The notes under the pieces were generated by a model. That model was given only the letters and a program-made list of their open reading frames with translations, did not search any database and was not told where the DNA came from. 64,000 nt of DNA, from contig CBDCSR010000003.1 in assembly GCA_965221785.1 (NCBI GenBank), positions 558,001-622,000 on the forward strand. Reading direction: 5' to 3'. A program made the position numbers and the translations under genes. Of this stretch, positions 49,884-57,991 are shown one piece after another. Every line of letters begins with the position of its first letter. Position 1 is the stretch's first letter. Origin of the DNA: BD2-11 sp965221785. GTDB lineage: Bacteria > Gemmatimonadota > Gemmatimonadetes > Longimicrobiales > Gaopeijiaceae.

Positions 49884-52853
49884 ATGTCGACCTGCAGAAT
49901 CTTCCCTTCCCCGTTCGCCGCTTCCTTTCTCGGGCTTGTGCTGCTGGCATTGGCGCCATCGGTTTCCGCGCGGCCCCTGCTCGGCCAATCCCCGGCTCCC
50001 GTCAGCACGGCGGACCTGCAGGCCTTCCAGCCCCGTGCAATCGGGCCCACGGCCGCGGGCGGGCGCATACACGTGGTGCAGGCCCTGCCGGACAATCCGT
50101 CCACGATCTTCGCGGCCACGGCCTCGGGTGGTCTCTGGAAGACCACGAACCGAGGCCACACCTGGACGAACGTCTTCGAGGCCATGCCCGTGAGCACCTT
50201 CGGCGATGTGGCGATCGCTCCGTCGGATTCCCGGATCGTGTACGCCGGAACGGGAGAACAGAACAACCGGCAGAGCACGTCCTGGGGCAACGGGGTCTAC
50301 CGCTCCGACGACGGGGGCGACAGCTGGCGGCATCTGGGACTGGAGGAAACCCGCCACATCGGACGGGTCATGGTGCACCCCGACGACCCGGATGTCGCCT
50401 GGGTGGCCGCGCAGGGCAACCTCTGGCGCGGCTCCGACGAGCGCGGTGTCTACAAGACAACCGACGGCGGCGACAGCTGGCGCAAGGTGCTCGCCGGAGC
50501 GAACCAGTGGACCGGGGCGACGGACCTGGCTCGCGACCCGTCGAATTCCAATGTCCTCTACGCGGCGATGTACCAGCGCCTCCGCCGGACGTGGGGCTTC
50601 AACGGCGGAGGGCCGGGAAGCGGGATCTTCAGGAGCACCGACGGAGGCGAGAGCTGGACCGAGGTCACCCGGGGGATCCCGGCGGGCGACAAGGGGCGGA
50701 TCGGCCTGGCGGTAACCGCGAGCGATCCATCCGTGGTGATGGCGACCATCGAGCACGGTACGGACGAAGGGACCGGGACGTACCGTTCGGAAGACGGCGG
50801 GGACAGCTGGACCAAGGTGAACGACCTGAATCCCCGGCCCATGTACTACTCGAAGATCTTCATCGACCCAAGGGAAGCGGACCGGGTCTACATCCTGGGC
50901 GGCAGTGCTTTCAAGAGCGAGGACGCCGGCCGGACCTTCGAGCTTATCGCGGAGACGTTTACCTACGACGTGGGCGTCCACGGGGACCACCACGCGCTCT
51001 GGATCGATCCCAGCGACCCGGACCACCTGTACCTGGCGGGGGACGGCGGGTTCTACGAGACCTATGATCGGGGACAGACTTTTCGCGCGTCCTACAACCT
51101 GCCGATCGCCCAGTTCTACGACATCGGCGTGGACATGCAGGATCCCTACCAGGTCTACGGTGGATCGCAGGACAACCACTCGTGGATGGGTCCTTCCCGC
51201 ACCCGCCACTGGATCGGGATCATCGACGACGACTGGAGACAGATCGGCTTCAGCGACGGGATGTATTGGCAGCCGGATCCGACCAGCCCCCGTTACGCCT
51301 ACGGCAACTCCCAGAACGGCGCCTATACCCGGGTCGATACCGAAACCGGCGACATCCTGGACATCCGTCCCCGCCCGCCCGAGGGCGAGCAATACCGCTT
51401 CGACTGGGTCTCGCCGAGCCTGGTGTCCCAGCACGATCCGCAGCGCGTGTACGTAGCCGGGAACCGCCTCTTCATCTCCCCGAACCGGGGCGAGAGCTGG
51501 CAGCGGACCGAAGACCTGACCCGAGCCATCGACCCCGACGCGCTGGAACTCATGGGCGTGCGCGGGACGGACATCGGGATTTCGAGGAACGATGGGGCGT
51601 CGAACTACGGCTCGATCGTCACCATCGCCGAGTCCCCTCTGGACCCCGACATCCTCTGGGTGGGCACCGACGACGGAAACGTCCAGGTCTCCCGCGACGG
51701 CGGCGATACCTGGACGGAGGTGGGCCGCAACGTTGAGGGCGTCCCGGACGGCACCTATGTGAGCCGGGTGGTGGGTTCGGCCGCCGCGCCCGGCACGGCC
51801 TACGCCACCTTCGACGCGCACCGGGACGGGGACTTCGAGGCCTATGTAGCCCGGACCAAGGACTTCGGCCGCACCTGGGAGTCGCTGGCCGCCGGTCTGC
51901 CGTCGGGCTCGGTGAACGTATTGGCGGAGCACCCGGACAACCCGGATGTCCTTTTCGTCGGCACCGAGCACGCCGTTTTCGCCAGCACCGACGTGGGTGT
52001 CAACTGGACGAAGGTGCCGAATCTCCCGACGACCCTCTACGACGACCTGCTGATCCACCCCCGGGAGAAGGACCTGGTGCTTGGGACCCACGGACTGAGC
52101 GTCCTGATCCTGGACGACACGCGGTACCTGGCGGAATGGACCGCGGACGTCGTCTCCGCACCGCTCCACCTTTTCTCCATCCGGGACGGGACCGTTTTCA
52201 GCTACCGGAAGGACACCTCGTACCGGGGCAACGCGGAGTTCCACGGGAGGAACCCGGACGACGGTGTCCCCGTCACCTACCGGATCGGATCCGGAAGCGG
52301 CGGAGACGCCACGCTGACGGTCAGGGGCCCCGGTGGCGGAGTGGTCCGGGAGATGCGGGTTCCCGGAGAAGCGGGCGTACACAGGATAAACTGGGATCTT
52401 CGCCACGGGGTGCAGTCCGATCCGATGGAGACCTGGGCGCGCCAGGGCTCCCCCGAACTCCCGCGGACCATCGGGCGACGAGGGCCGTTCGTCTCCGCCG
52501 GCACCTACGCGGTCACCATCGCGGCCGGGGGCGAGGAGCGGACCCGTGAAGTCAGCGTCGAGCTGGATCCGATGATGGCCGGCCTGATCACTCCGACGCA
52601 GCAGCGGGGTCGGGAGGTCTTTCTGCTGGGCCTGCTCTCGACCCTGAACCGCATCGAGGAGGCCCGGGAGCGGGCTCCGGGCGAGGCAAACCAGGATTTG
52701 GCCGTCCTCCATCAGCAGGCGCAGAGCCTCTACGTCGCGCTGAACGGCGAAGCCGTTCGACCCGGGTCCCTCTATCCGCCCACCGAGGGACACCGTGCCC
52801 TGAAACGGCGGCTCGAGGGTCGGCTCGACGAGATCCTGCCTCCGGGTCAGTAG
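49884..52853 (+). CDS. BNR/VPS10-type propeller exoprotein, paralogue 2
   Basis: The 989-residue protein shares its whole architecture with the genes at 46324 and 54552. It has a signal peptide, GPTAAGGRIHVVQAL, ATASGGLWKTTNRGHTW, GTGEQNNRQSTSWGNG, many Asp boxes (YRSDDGGDSWRHLG), a beta-sandwich and the terminal VRPGSLYPPTEGHR motif. Unlike paralogue 1 it has a cleavable signal and no obvious lipobox. The ATG at 49884 has AAGGAG eight bases upstream; the long upstream reading frame is not coding. It is probably secreted or periplasmic. Function is unproven, and it is often labelled glycosyl hydrolase. Confidence 0.82.
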   Translation: MSTCRIFPSPFAASFLGLVLLALAPSVSARPLLGQSPAPVSTADLQAFQPRAIGPTAAGGRIHVVQALPDNPSTIFAATASGGLWKTTNRGHTWTNVFEAMPVSTFGDVAIAPSDSRIVYAGTGEQNNRQSTSWGNGVYRSDDGGDSWRHLGLEETRHIGRVMVHPDDPDVAWVAAQGNLWRGSDERGVYKTTDGGDSWRKVLAGANQWTGATDLARDPSNSNVLYAAMYQRLRRTWGFNGGGPGSGIFRSTDGGESWTEVTRGIPAGDKGRIGLAVTASDPSVVMATIEHGTDEGTGTYRSEDGGDSWTKVNDLNPRPMYYSKIFIDPREADRVYILGGSAFKSEDAGRTFELIAETFTYDVGVHGDHHALWIDPSDPDHLYLAGDGGFYETYDRGQTFRASYNLPIAQFYDIGVDMQDPYQVYGGSQDNHSWMGPSRTRHWIGIIDDDWRQIGFSDGMYWQPDPTSPRYAYGNSQNGAYTRVDTETGDILDIRPRPPEGEQYRFDWVSPSLVSQHDPQRVYVAGNRLFISPNRGESWQRTEDLTRAIDPDALELMGVRGTDIGISRNDGASNYGSIVTIAESPLDPDILWVGTDDGNVQVSRDGGDTWTEVGRNVEGVPDGTYVSRVVGSAAAPGTAYATFDAHRDGDFEAYVARTKDFGRTWESLAAGLPSGSVNVLAEHPDNPDVLFVGTEHAVFASTDVGVNWTKVPNLPTTLYDDLLIHPREKDLVLGTHGLSVLILDDTRYLAEWTADVVSAPLHLFSIRDGTVFSYRKDTSYRGNAEFHGRNPDDGVPVTYRIGSGSGGDATLTVRGPGGGVVREMRVPGEAGVHRINWDLRHGVQSDPMETWARQGSPELPRTIGRRGPFVSAGTYAVTIAAGGEERTREVSVELDPMMAGLITPTQQRGREVFLLGLLSTLNRIEEARERAPGEANQDLAVLHQQAQSLYVALNGEAVRPGSLYPPTEGHRALKRRLEGRLDEILPPGQ

Positions 52854-52892
52854 CCCGAAGACCGTCTCGATGAAGGATCGTTGGGGGGATCG

Positions 52893-53381
52893 ATGACCGC
52901 GGGAAAGACGGCGGTCTTCCTGCTTGCCGGGTGCGTTGCCATGGCGATGGCGGGCTGTTACTCGTATCGCGCCGTGGAGGGAGTGCGGAGCATTGCTCCC
53001 GGATCCCGTGCCCGCGCCCTGCTCACTCGCACGGGTCAGGAGAGCTTTGAGATGCGTACGGGCCGGCGGGATCCGAATCCGGAGGGTCAGGTCGTGGGGT
53101 CGGACTCCGACAGCCTCTACGTGGTTGTGGGTTCCGCCGCGCTCGCCCGCTCGGGCCAGGCCTTCGGAACGGGAATCGACACAGTGGGCATCCCCTTGGG
53201 CCACATCGCCGAACTGCAGCAGCAGGAGCTGAATACGCGGATGACCGCGGTCCTCGCAACGGCTGGAGGAATCGCGATAGGCGCTATCGTCATCTGGCGA
53301 TTCAGAGTCGCGGGCGGGTCGACTCCCCCCCGTACGGTATCGCCCCCCGGAGATGCGTTTGTGCCCCGTCCGGTGCCGTGA
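52893..53381 (+). CDS. Small lipoprotein of unknown function (162 aa)
   Basis: It begins at ATG 52893 behind a GGGGGG site, 39 bases after the BNR gene, and may be co-transcribed with it. The signal peptide ends in the lipobox AMAGC. A beta-rich middle (GSRARALLTRTGQ, then VVGSDSDSLYVVV) is followed by a C-terminal hydrophobic span (TAVLATAGGIAIGAIVIWRF) and a Pro-rich tail. It was not recognised. Confidence 0.65.
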   Translation: MTAGKTAVFLLAGCVAMAMAGCYSYRAVEGVRSIAPGSRARALLTRTGQESFEMRTGRRDPNPEGQVVGSDSDSLYVVVGSAALARSGQAFGTGIDTVGIPLGHIAELQQQELNTRMTAVLATAGGIAIGAIVIWRFRVAGGSTPPRTVSPPGDAFVPRPVP

Positions 53382-53426
53382 GTCGGGACCGGCCGACAAC
53401 CTGCCAGGCGACTTGCCGTCCGACAC

Positions 53427-53446
53427 CCTGACGTAACGTCAGGGTT
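53427..53446 (-). repeat. 20-bp palindromic repeat, copy 2
   Basis: This is an exact inverted copy of 39822-39841. It lies 45 bases after the lipoprotein stop. The palindromic arms extend to 9 bp here (CCCTGACGT-A-ACGTCAGGG). No T-run follows, so a rho-independent terminator is unlikely. Confidence 0.55.
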
Positions 53447-53592
53447 CGCGTCCGCGACTGGCGAGCCGATCCGCCACCAATCTGGCATTCCGGCTTACCG
53501 GCTGCCAGACTCAACGCTCCCCGAATCGGACTCGAGCGGAGCAACCGCCGGATGTGCGGGCCCGCGCCGCCGAAGCCCCTGACCCACCGCCC

Positions 53593-54423
53593 ATGGACCT
53601 CACTCTTCCCATCAGCCTGGCCCGTCCCGTGGCCTTCCTCGACCTCGAAACCACCGGTCTGAACCGAAGCGAGGACCGCGTCGTCGAGCTGGCGCTGGTC
53701 ATCCTGTATCCCGACGGTCGGGTGGTGGACAGGGTTCGCCGCTTCAACCCGGAAATGCCCATCCCCGCTGAGGCCGCCGCGGTCCACGGCATCAGCGACG
53801 CCGACGTTGCGGACGAAGCCCCCTTCCGGAGCCGGGCGCGCAGCCTGGCCGGTCTGCTCGATGGATGCGATCTGGCCGGGTTCAATATTCGCGGCTTCGA
53901 CCTGCACATCCTGCTCGAGGAGTTCCGGCGCTCGGCGGTTCCCTTCGACATCAAGGACCGCCGGCTCATCGACGCCCAGGTGATCTTTCACCGTGAGGAG
54001 CCGCGCGACCTTGCCGCGGCCGCCCGCTTCTACCTTCAGGACGAGCACGACGGCGCGCACAGCGCCCAGGCCGACGTGCGCATGACCGCCCGCGTTCTCG
54101 CCGCGCAGCTTGCCCGCTACCCGGATCTTCCCGGCGACGTCGGCGGCCTCCACGCCTATTGCGACAAGTTCAGGCCCTTTCTGACGGAGTTTCAGAAGTG
54201 GTTCTCGGGCGACGACCTCGAGAGCTACGTCTTCGCCCGCGGAAAGCACCGCGGGAAGCGCCTGTCGGAAGTGGCGGCGAACACGGCCGACTATCTGGAC
54301 TGGATGCTGACGGCCAGCGACATGCCCGCCGACGTGCTCGACGCGGTTCGGGAGGCCCTCGAACGTTTCGGCGGGCGCGAACAATCCGGGGGCGGCGCCG
54401 AACCTCCGGAGTGGGGTTTCTGA
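53593..54423 (+). CDS. DnaQ-like 3'-5' exonuclease domain protein
   Basis: This 276-residue protein has the DEDDh exonuclease core: FLDLETTGLN (D, E), VHGISDADV, GFNIRGFDLHIL (D) and HSAQADVRMT (H, D). The C-terminal part has FARGKHRGKRLSEVAANTADYLDWML, a segment found in some exonuclease proteins that also carry a small extra domain. It would remove nucleotides from 3' ends in repair or RNA turnover. The ATG at 53593 fits the start of the fold. It shows no link to its BNR neighbours. Confidence 0.85.
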   Translation: MDLTLPISLARPVAFLDLETTGLNRSEDRVVELALVILYPDGRVVDRVRRFNPEMPIPAEAAAVHGISDADVADEAPFRSRARSLAGLLDGCDLAGFNIRGFDLHILLEEFRRSAVPFDIKDRRLIDAQVIFHREEPRDLAAAARFYLQDEHDGAHSAQADVRMTARVLAAQLARYPDLPGDVGGLHAYCDKFRPFLTEFQKWFSGDDLESYVFARGKHRGKRLSEVAANTADYLDWMLTASDMPADVLDAVREALERFGGREQSGGGAEPPEWGF

Positions 54424-54551
54424 CGTTCGTCAGCTTGCACCGAACCGGCGCGGATACGATTCTTTTTCGGGCCGTCAACAGTGCCGGAAACGGCGTCTCC
54501 CGTCTCATCCCTCGCCGCCCGGCCGGGTCTCTTCGTGTCAGGAGAATCAGC

Positions 54552-57536
54552 ATGTCCGTCCATTCAGGGAGAGTCGGCGCAGGTGCTCTCGGGGGCCTGC
54601 TGCTGGCGTTCTCGCTCCCGTTATCGGTTGCCGCGCAATCGGCGCCCATCTCCGAAGCCCATCTCGAAGCCTTCCGTCCCCGGTCCATAGGCCCGGCGGT
54701 GACGGGTGGACGGGTCCACGACGTGGAGGCGCTCGCGGACAATCCCTCCGTGCTCTGGGTCGCCACCGCCTCGGGTGGCCTCTGGCGCAGCCTCAACCGC
54801 GGGCACACCTGGGTGAACGTCTTCGAGGACATGGAGGTCAACACCTTCGGCGACGTGGCCCTCGCGCCCTCCGACCCGCGGGTCGTGTACGCGGGCACCG
54901 GGGAGCAGAACAACCGGCAGAGCACCTCGTGGGGCAACGGCATCTATCGCAGCGATGACGGCGGCGAGAGCTGGGAGCACCTGGGACTGGAGGCCACCCG
55001 GCACATCGCCGAGGTGCAGGTCCATCCGCGCAACCCCGATGTCGTCTACGTGGCGGCGAGCGGAGACCTGTGGAACGCGAGCGAGGAGCGCGGCGTCTAC
55101 CGCAGCTTCGACGGCGGCCGCAACTGGCGGAAGGTCCTGTATGTGGATGAAGACACCGGGGCGATCGACCTTGTCCTCAACCGTGACAACCCCGACGTCA
55201 TCTACGCGGCAACGTACCAGCGGCGCCGCACCGCCTGGGGCTTCAACGGGGGCGGTCCCGGCAGCGGCATCCATCGCTCCGTGGACGGCGGCGACACCTG
55301 GGAGGAGTTGACCGAAGGCATTCCCGCGGGAGACAAGGGGCGCATCGGCCTGGCCATCTCCCGTTCCAATCCCATGGTGCTCAACGCGCTGATCGAGCAC
55401 ACCGAGGACACGGGGACGTACCGCTCCACCGACGGCGGCGACACCTGGGAGAAGATGAGCGACCTGAACGGCCGCCCCATGTACTACTCCCACATCTACA
55501 TCGACCCCAACGACGAGAACGTGGTGTACACCCTGGCGACGTCCTCCTACCGCAGCCGCGACGGCGGGCGCACCTGGGAGGACATCTCGGCGCGCCCGAC
55601 CTACGACGTGGGGGTGCACGCCGACATGCACACCATGTGGATCGACCCGCGGGACCCCGAGCACTTCTACCTGGCCGGCGACGCCGGGGTGCACGAGACC
55701 TATGACGGCGGCGTCAACTACCGGCGCATCAACAACATCCCCATCGCGCAGTTCTACGCCATCGGGGTGGACATGCGCGACCCGTACTGGGTGCACGGGG
55801 GACTCCAGGACAACCACTCCTTCGCGGGGCCGTCGCGCACCCGGCGCTGGGCCGGCATCCTCAACGACGACTGGCGACAGACGGGCTTCGGCGACGGCAT
55901 GTACCAGCAGCCGGATCCGCGCGATCCCCGCTACGTCTACGTGAACTCCAACGGCGGCGGCTACGTGCGCGTGGACACCGACACCGGAGACCAGCTCGAC
56001 ATCCGTCCCCAGCCCCCCGAGGGAGAGGACCGCTACCGCTTCGACTGGGTCTCGCCCTCGCTCGTGTCCCGACACACCGAGGGTCTGGTCTACACGGCCG
56101 GCAACCGGCTCTTCATCAGCCGCGACCACGGCAACAGCTGGACGCGCACGGAGGACCTGACCCGCCGGATCGACCGGGACGCCCTGGAGATCATGGGCGT
56201 GCGCGGCTCCGACATCCGCCTGTCACGCAACGACGGCACGAGTGGCTTCAGCGAGATCACCATCATCACGGAGTCGCCCCTGAACGGGGACGTGCTCTGG
56301 GTGGGCACGGATGACGGAAACGTGCAGTTGTCGCGCGACGGGGGATCCACCTGGACGGAGCTTTCCGGAAACATCGACGGGGTGGCGGACGGCACCTACG
56401 TGAGCCGCATCCTTCCGTCGGTGCAGGGCGAGGACGTCGCCTACGTCGCCTTCGACGCCCACCGCAGCGGCGACTTCGCCCCCTACGTGTTCCGCACCGA
56501 GGACGCGGGCGCCACCTGGCTGAACCTGAGCGTCGGACTCGAGGCGGGCGGTTCGATCAACTCGCTCGCCGAGCATCCCGACAACCCCGAACTGATCTTC
56601 GCGGGAAGCGAGCACGGGCTGTTCGCCTCCACCGACGCGGGGGCCACCTGGGCGAGGATGCCCGCGCCCACCACCGCCTACGACGACCTCGTCATCCACC
56701 CGCGCGACAAGGACCTGGTGATGGGCACCCACGGGCGGGGCATCCTGATTCTCGACGATCTCGGCGCCCTCGCCGCCTGGAACGCCCGCGTGGCCTCCGC
56801 GCCCGCGCACCTCTTCCCGATCCGGCCGGCGACCCTTTTCCAGTACTGGAAGGACACCTCGTACCGGGCCCAGGAGCCCTACGCGGGCGCCAATCCCGTG
56901 GACGGCGCCATCATCACCTACAGCCTCGGGGAAGGCGGCGGCCCGGCACGCATCGTCATCGAGGACGAGCGCGGGAACTTCGTGCGCGAGTTCTCGGTAC
57001 CCGGTTCTTCGGGTGTGCACAGGGTCAACTGGGACCTCCGGCATCCGCTTCCCGGCAGTTCGACGCAGTGGCGCGCCCACGATGTGCAGGGGCTGGCGCG
57101 CACCATCGAGGAGCGGGGCCATTTCGTGTCCCCCGGCACGTTCCGGGTGGTGCTGGAGGCTCGCGGCGCGACATCGGAACAGAGCCTGGTGGTCGCGGGT
57201 GATCCGGAGTTGCCGGTCACGCTGGCCCAGTACCGGGAGCGCGAGCAGTTCCTGTCGGAGGTGCTGGCGCTGAGGCAGGAGGTGGAGCGGGTGCGGGACG
57301 AACTCGGCGGCATGGAGCGGCGGGCCGGAACGGCGGGCCGGATCGATGAACTCGACCAGGCCCTCCTTCAGGGCCGGGCGGCGCTGGCCGGCATCTACCA
57401 GTCGATGAACGGCGGTGGCGTCCGCCAGGGTTCGCTCTATCCGCCCACGGTGACCCACCGTGAACAGAAAGAGCGCGTCGAAGCCCTCCTTGCCGCCGCC
57501 CGCGAGGAGCTGGAGGACCTCGACGGCCGCCGCTGA
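54552..57536 (+). CDS. BNR/VPS10-type propeller exoprotein, paralogue 3
   Basis: The third copy of the paralogous set (994 residues) has a cleavable signal peptide ending AAQS. It shows GPAVTGGRVHDVEAL, ATASGGLWRSLNRGHTW, GTGEQNNRQSTSWGNG, multiple Asp boxes (YRSDDGGESWEHLG) and the C-terminal VRQGSLYPPTVTHR motif with a long helix. The ATG at 54552 follows AGGAG. Its similarity to paralogue 2 is visible along the full length. The biochemical function is unknown. The repeated retention of three copies suggests distinct or dose-dependent surface roles. Confidence 0.83.
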   Translation: MSVHSGRVGAGALGGLLLAFSLPLSVAAQSAPISEAHLEAFRPRSIGPAVTGGRVHDVEALADNPSVLWVATASGGLWRSLNRGHTWVNVFEDMEVNTFGDVALAPSDPRVVYAGTGEQNNRQSTSWGNGIYRSDDGGESWEHLGLEATRHIAEVQVHPRNPDVVYVAASGDLWNASEERGVYRSFDGGRNWRKVLYVDEDTGAIDLVLNRDNPDVIYAATYQRRRTAWGFNGGGPGSGIHRSVDGGDTWEELTEGIPAGDKGRIGLAISRSNPMVLNALIEHTEDTGTYRSTDGGDTWEKMSDLNGRPMYYSHIYIDPNDENVVYTLATSSYRSRDGGRTWEDISARPTYDVGVHADMHTMWIDPRDPEHFYLAGDAGVHETYDGGVNYRRINNIPIAQFYAIGVDMRDPYWVHGGLQDNHSFAGPSRTRRWAGILNDDWRQTGFGDGMYQQPDPRDPRYVYVNSNGGGYVRVDTDTGDQLDIRPQPPEGEDRYRFDWVSPSLVSRHTEGLVYTAGNRLFISRDHGNSWTRTEDLTRRIDRDALEIMGVRGSDIRLSRNDGTSGFSEITIITESPLNGDVLWVGTDDGNVQLSRDGGSTWTELSGNIDGVADGTYVSRILPSVQGEDVAYVAFDAHRSGDFAPYVFRTEDAGATWLNLSVGLEAGGSINSLAEHPDNPELIFAGSEHGLFASTDAGATWARMPAPTTAYDDLVIHPRDKDLVMGTHGRGILILDDLGALAAWNARVASAPAHLFPIRPATLFQYWKDTSYRAQEPYAGANPVDGAIITYSLGEGGGPARIVIEDERGNFVREFSVPGSSGVHRVNWDLRHPLPGSSTQWRAHDVQGLARTIEERGHFVSPGTFRVVLEARGATSEQSLVVAGDPELPVTLAQYREREQFLSEVLALRQEVERVRDELGGMERRAGTAGRIDELDQALLQGRAALAGIYQSMNGGGVRQGSLYPPTVTHREQKERVEALLAAAREELEDLDGRR

Positions 57537-57580
57537 TGGCGAACCCCCGTTTCCGATAATCGACAAGGAGTCCTGCCCAC

Positions 57581-57976
57581 ATGTTCATGGCCCATTCGGG
57601 AGTTCGGTACCTGGTTCTGCTGTTCGGAGCGGCGTGCGCCCTCTACGCGCTCGTTGGATGGGCGACCGGTCGGCGCTACGACCGCCCCATGCGGGTGATC
57701 GCGTCGATCTTCGCGGGAACGCTGCACCTGCAGATCCTGCTCGGAGTGGCGGTCATCCTCACCATCCCGGGCAGTTTCAGTACGGCGCTGATGGGGCACA
57801 TCCTGCCCTTGCTGATCGCGGCCGTCGTGGCGCAGCTCCCCGTCTCGGTGATGCGGCGCCGTCCCGAGGACCAGCGCACCTACGCGCCCCACGCGGTGTC
57901 CTCCCTGATCGCGCTGGCGCTGATCTGGGCGGGCGTCGCCGCGATCGGCCGCTCGCTGTTCGAGAGCACCGGATAG
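57581..57976 (+). CDS. Small multi-pass membrane protein of unknown function
   Basis: The 131-residue protein starts at an ATG with AAGGAG upstream, 44 bases after the BNR gene. It has four hydrophobic spans: SGVRYLVLLFGAACALYALVGW, FAGTLHLQILLGVAVIL, a third around ALMGHILPLLIAAVVAQL, and one near the C-terminus (SSLIALALIWAGVAA). H76 (GHILP) and H48 (LHLQ) lie inside or near spans and might bind heme, which is speculation. The acyl-CoA dehydrogenase begins 15 bases after it. Confidence 0.7.
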   Translation: MFMAHSGVRYLVLLFGAACALYALVGWATGRRYDRPMRVIASIFAGTLHLQILLGVAVILTIPGSFSTALMGHILPLLIAAVVAQLPVSVMRRRPEDQRTYAPHAVSSLIALALIWAGVAAIGRSLFESTG

Positions 57977-57991
57977 CCGCCGGAGCCGCAC

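Noticed and set aside
49578..53426. A 1,282-codon open frame on the minus strand opposite the BNR gene
   Set aside because: High G+C leaves few stop codons on the antisense strand. The opposite frame has a signal peptide, conserved Asp boxes and a ribosome site, while the antisense translation is low in complexity and has no recognisable domain.
53381..53470. The palindrome after the lipoprotein gene as a rho-independent terminator
   Set aside because: There is no T-run after it, and the same palindrome occurs inside the sucA coding sequence.
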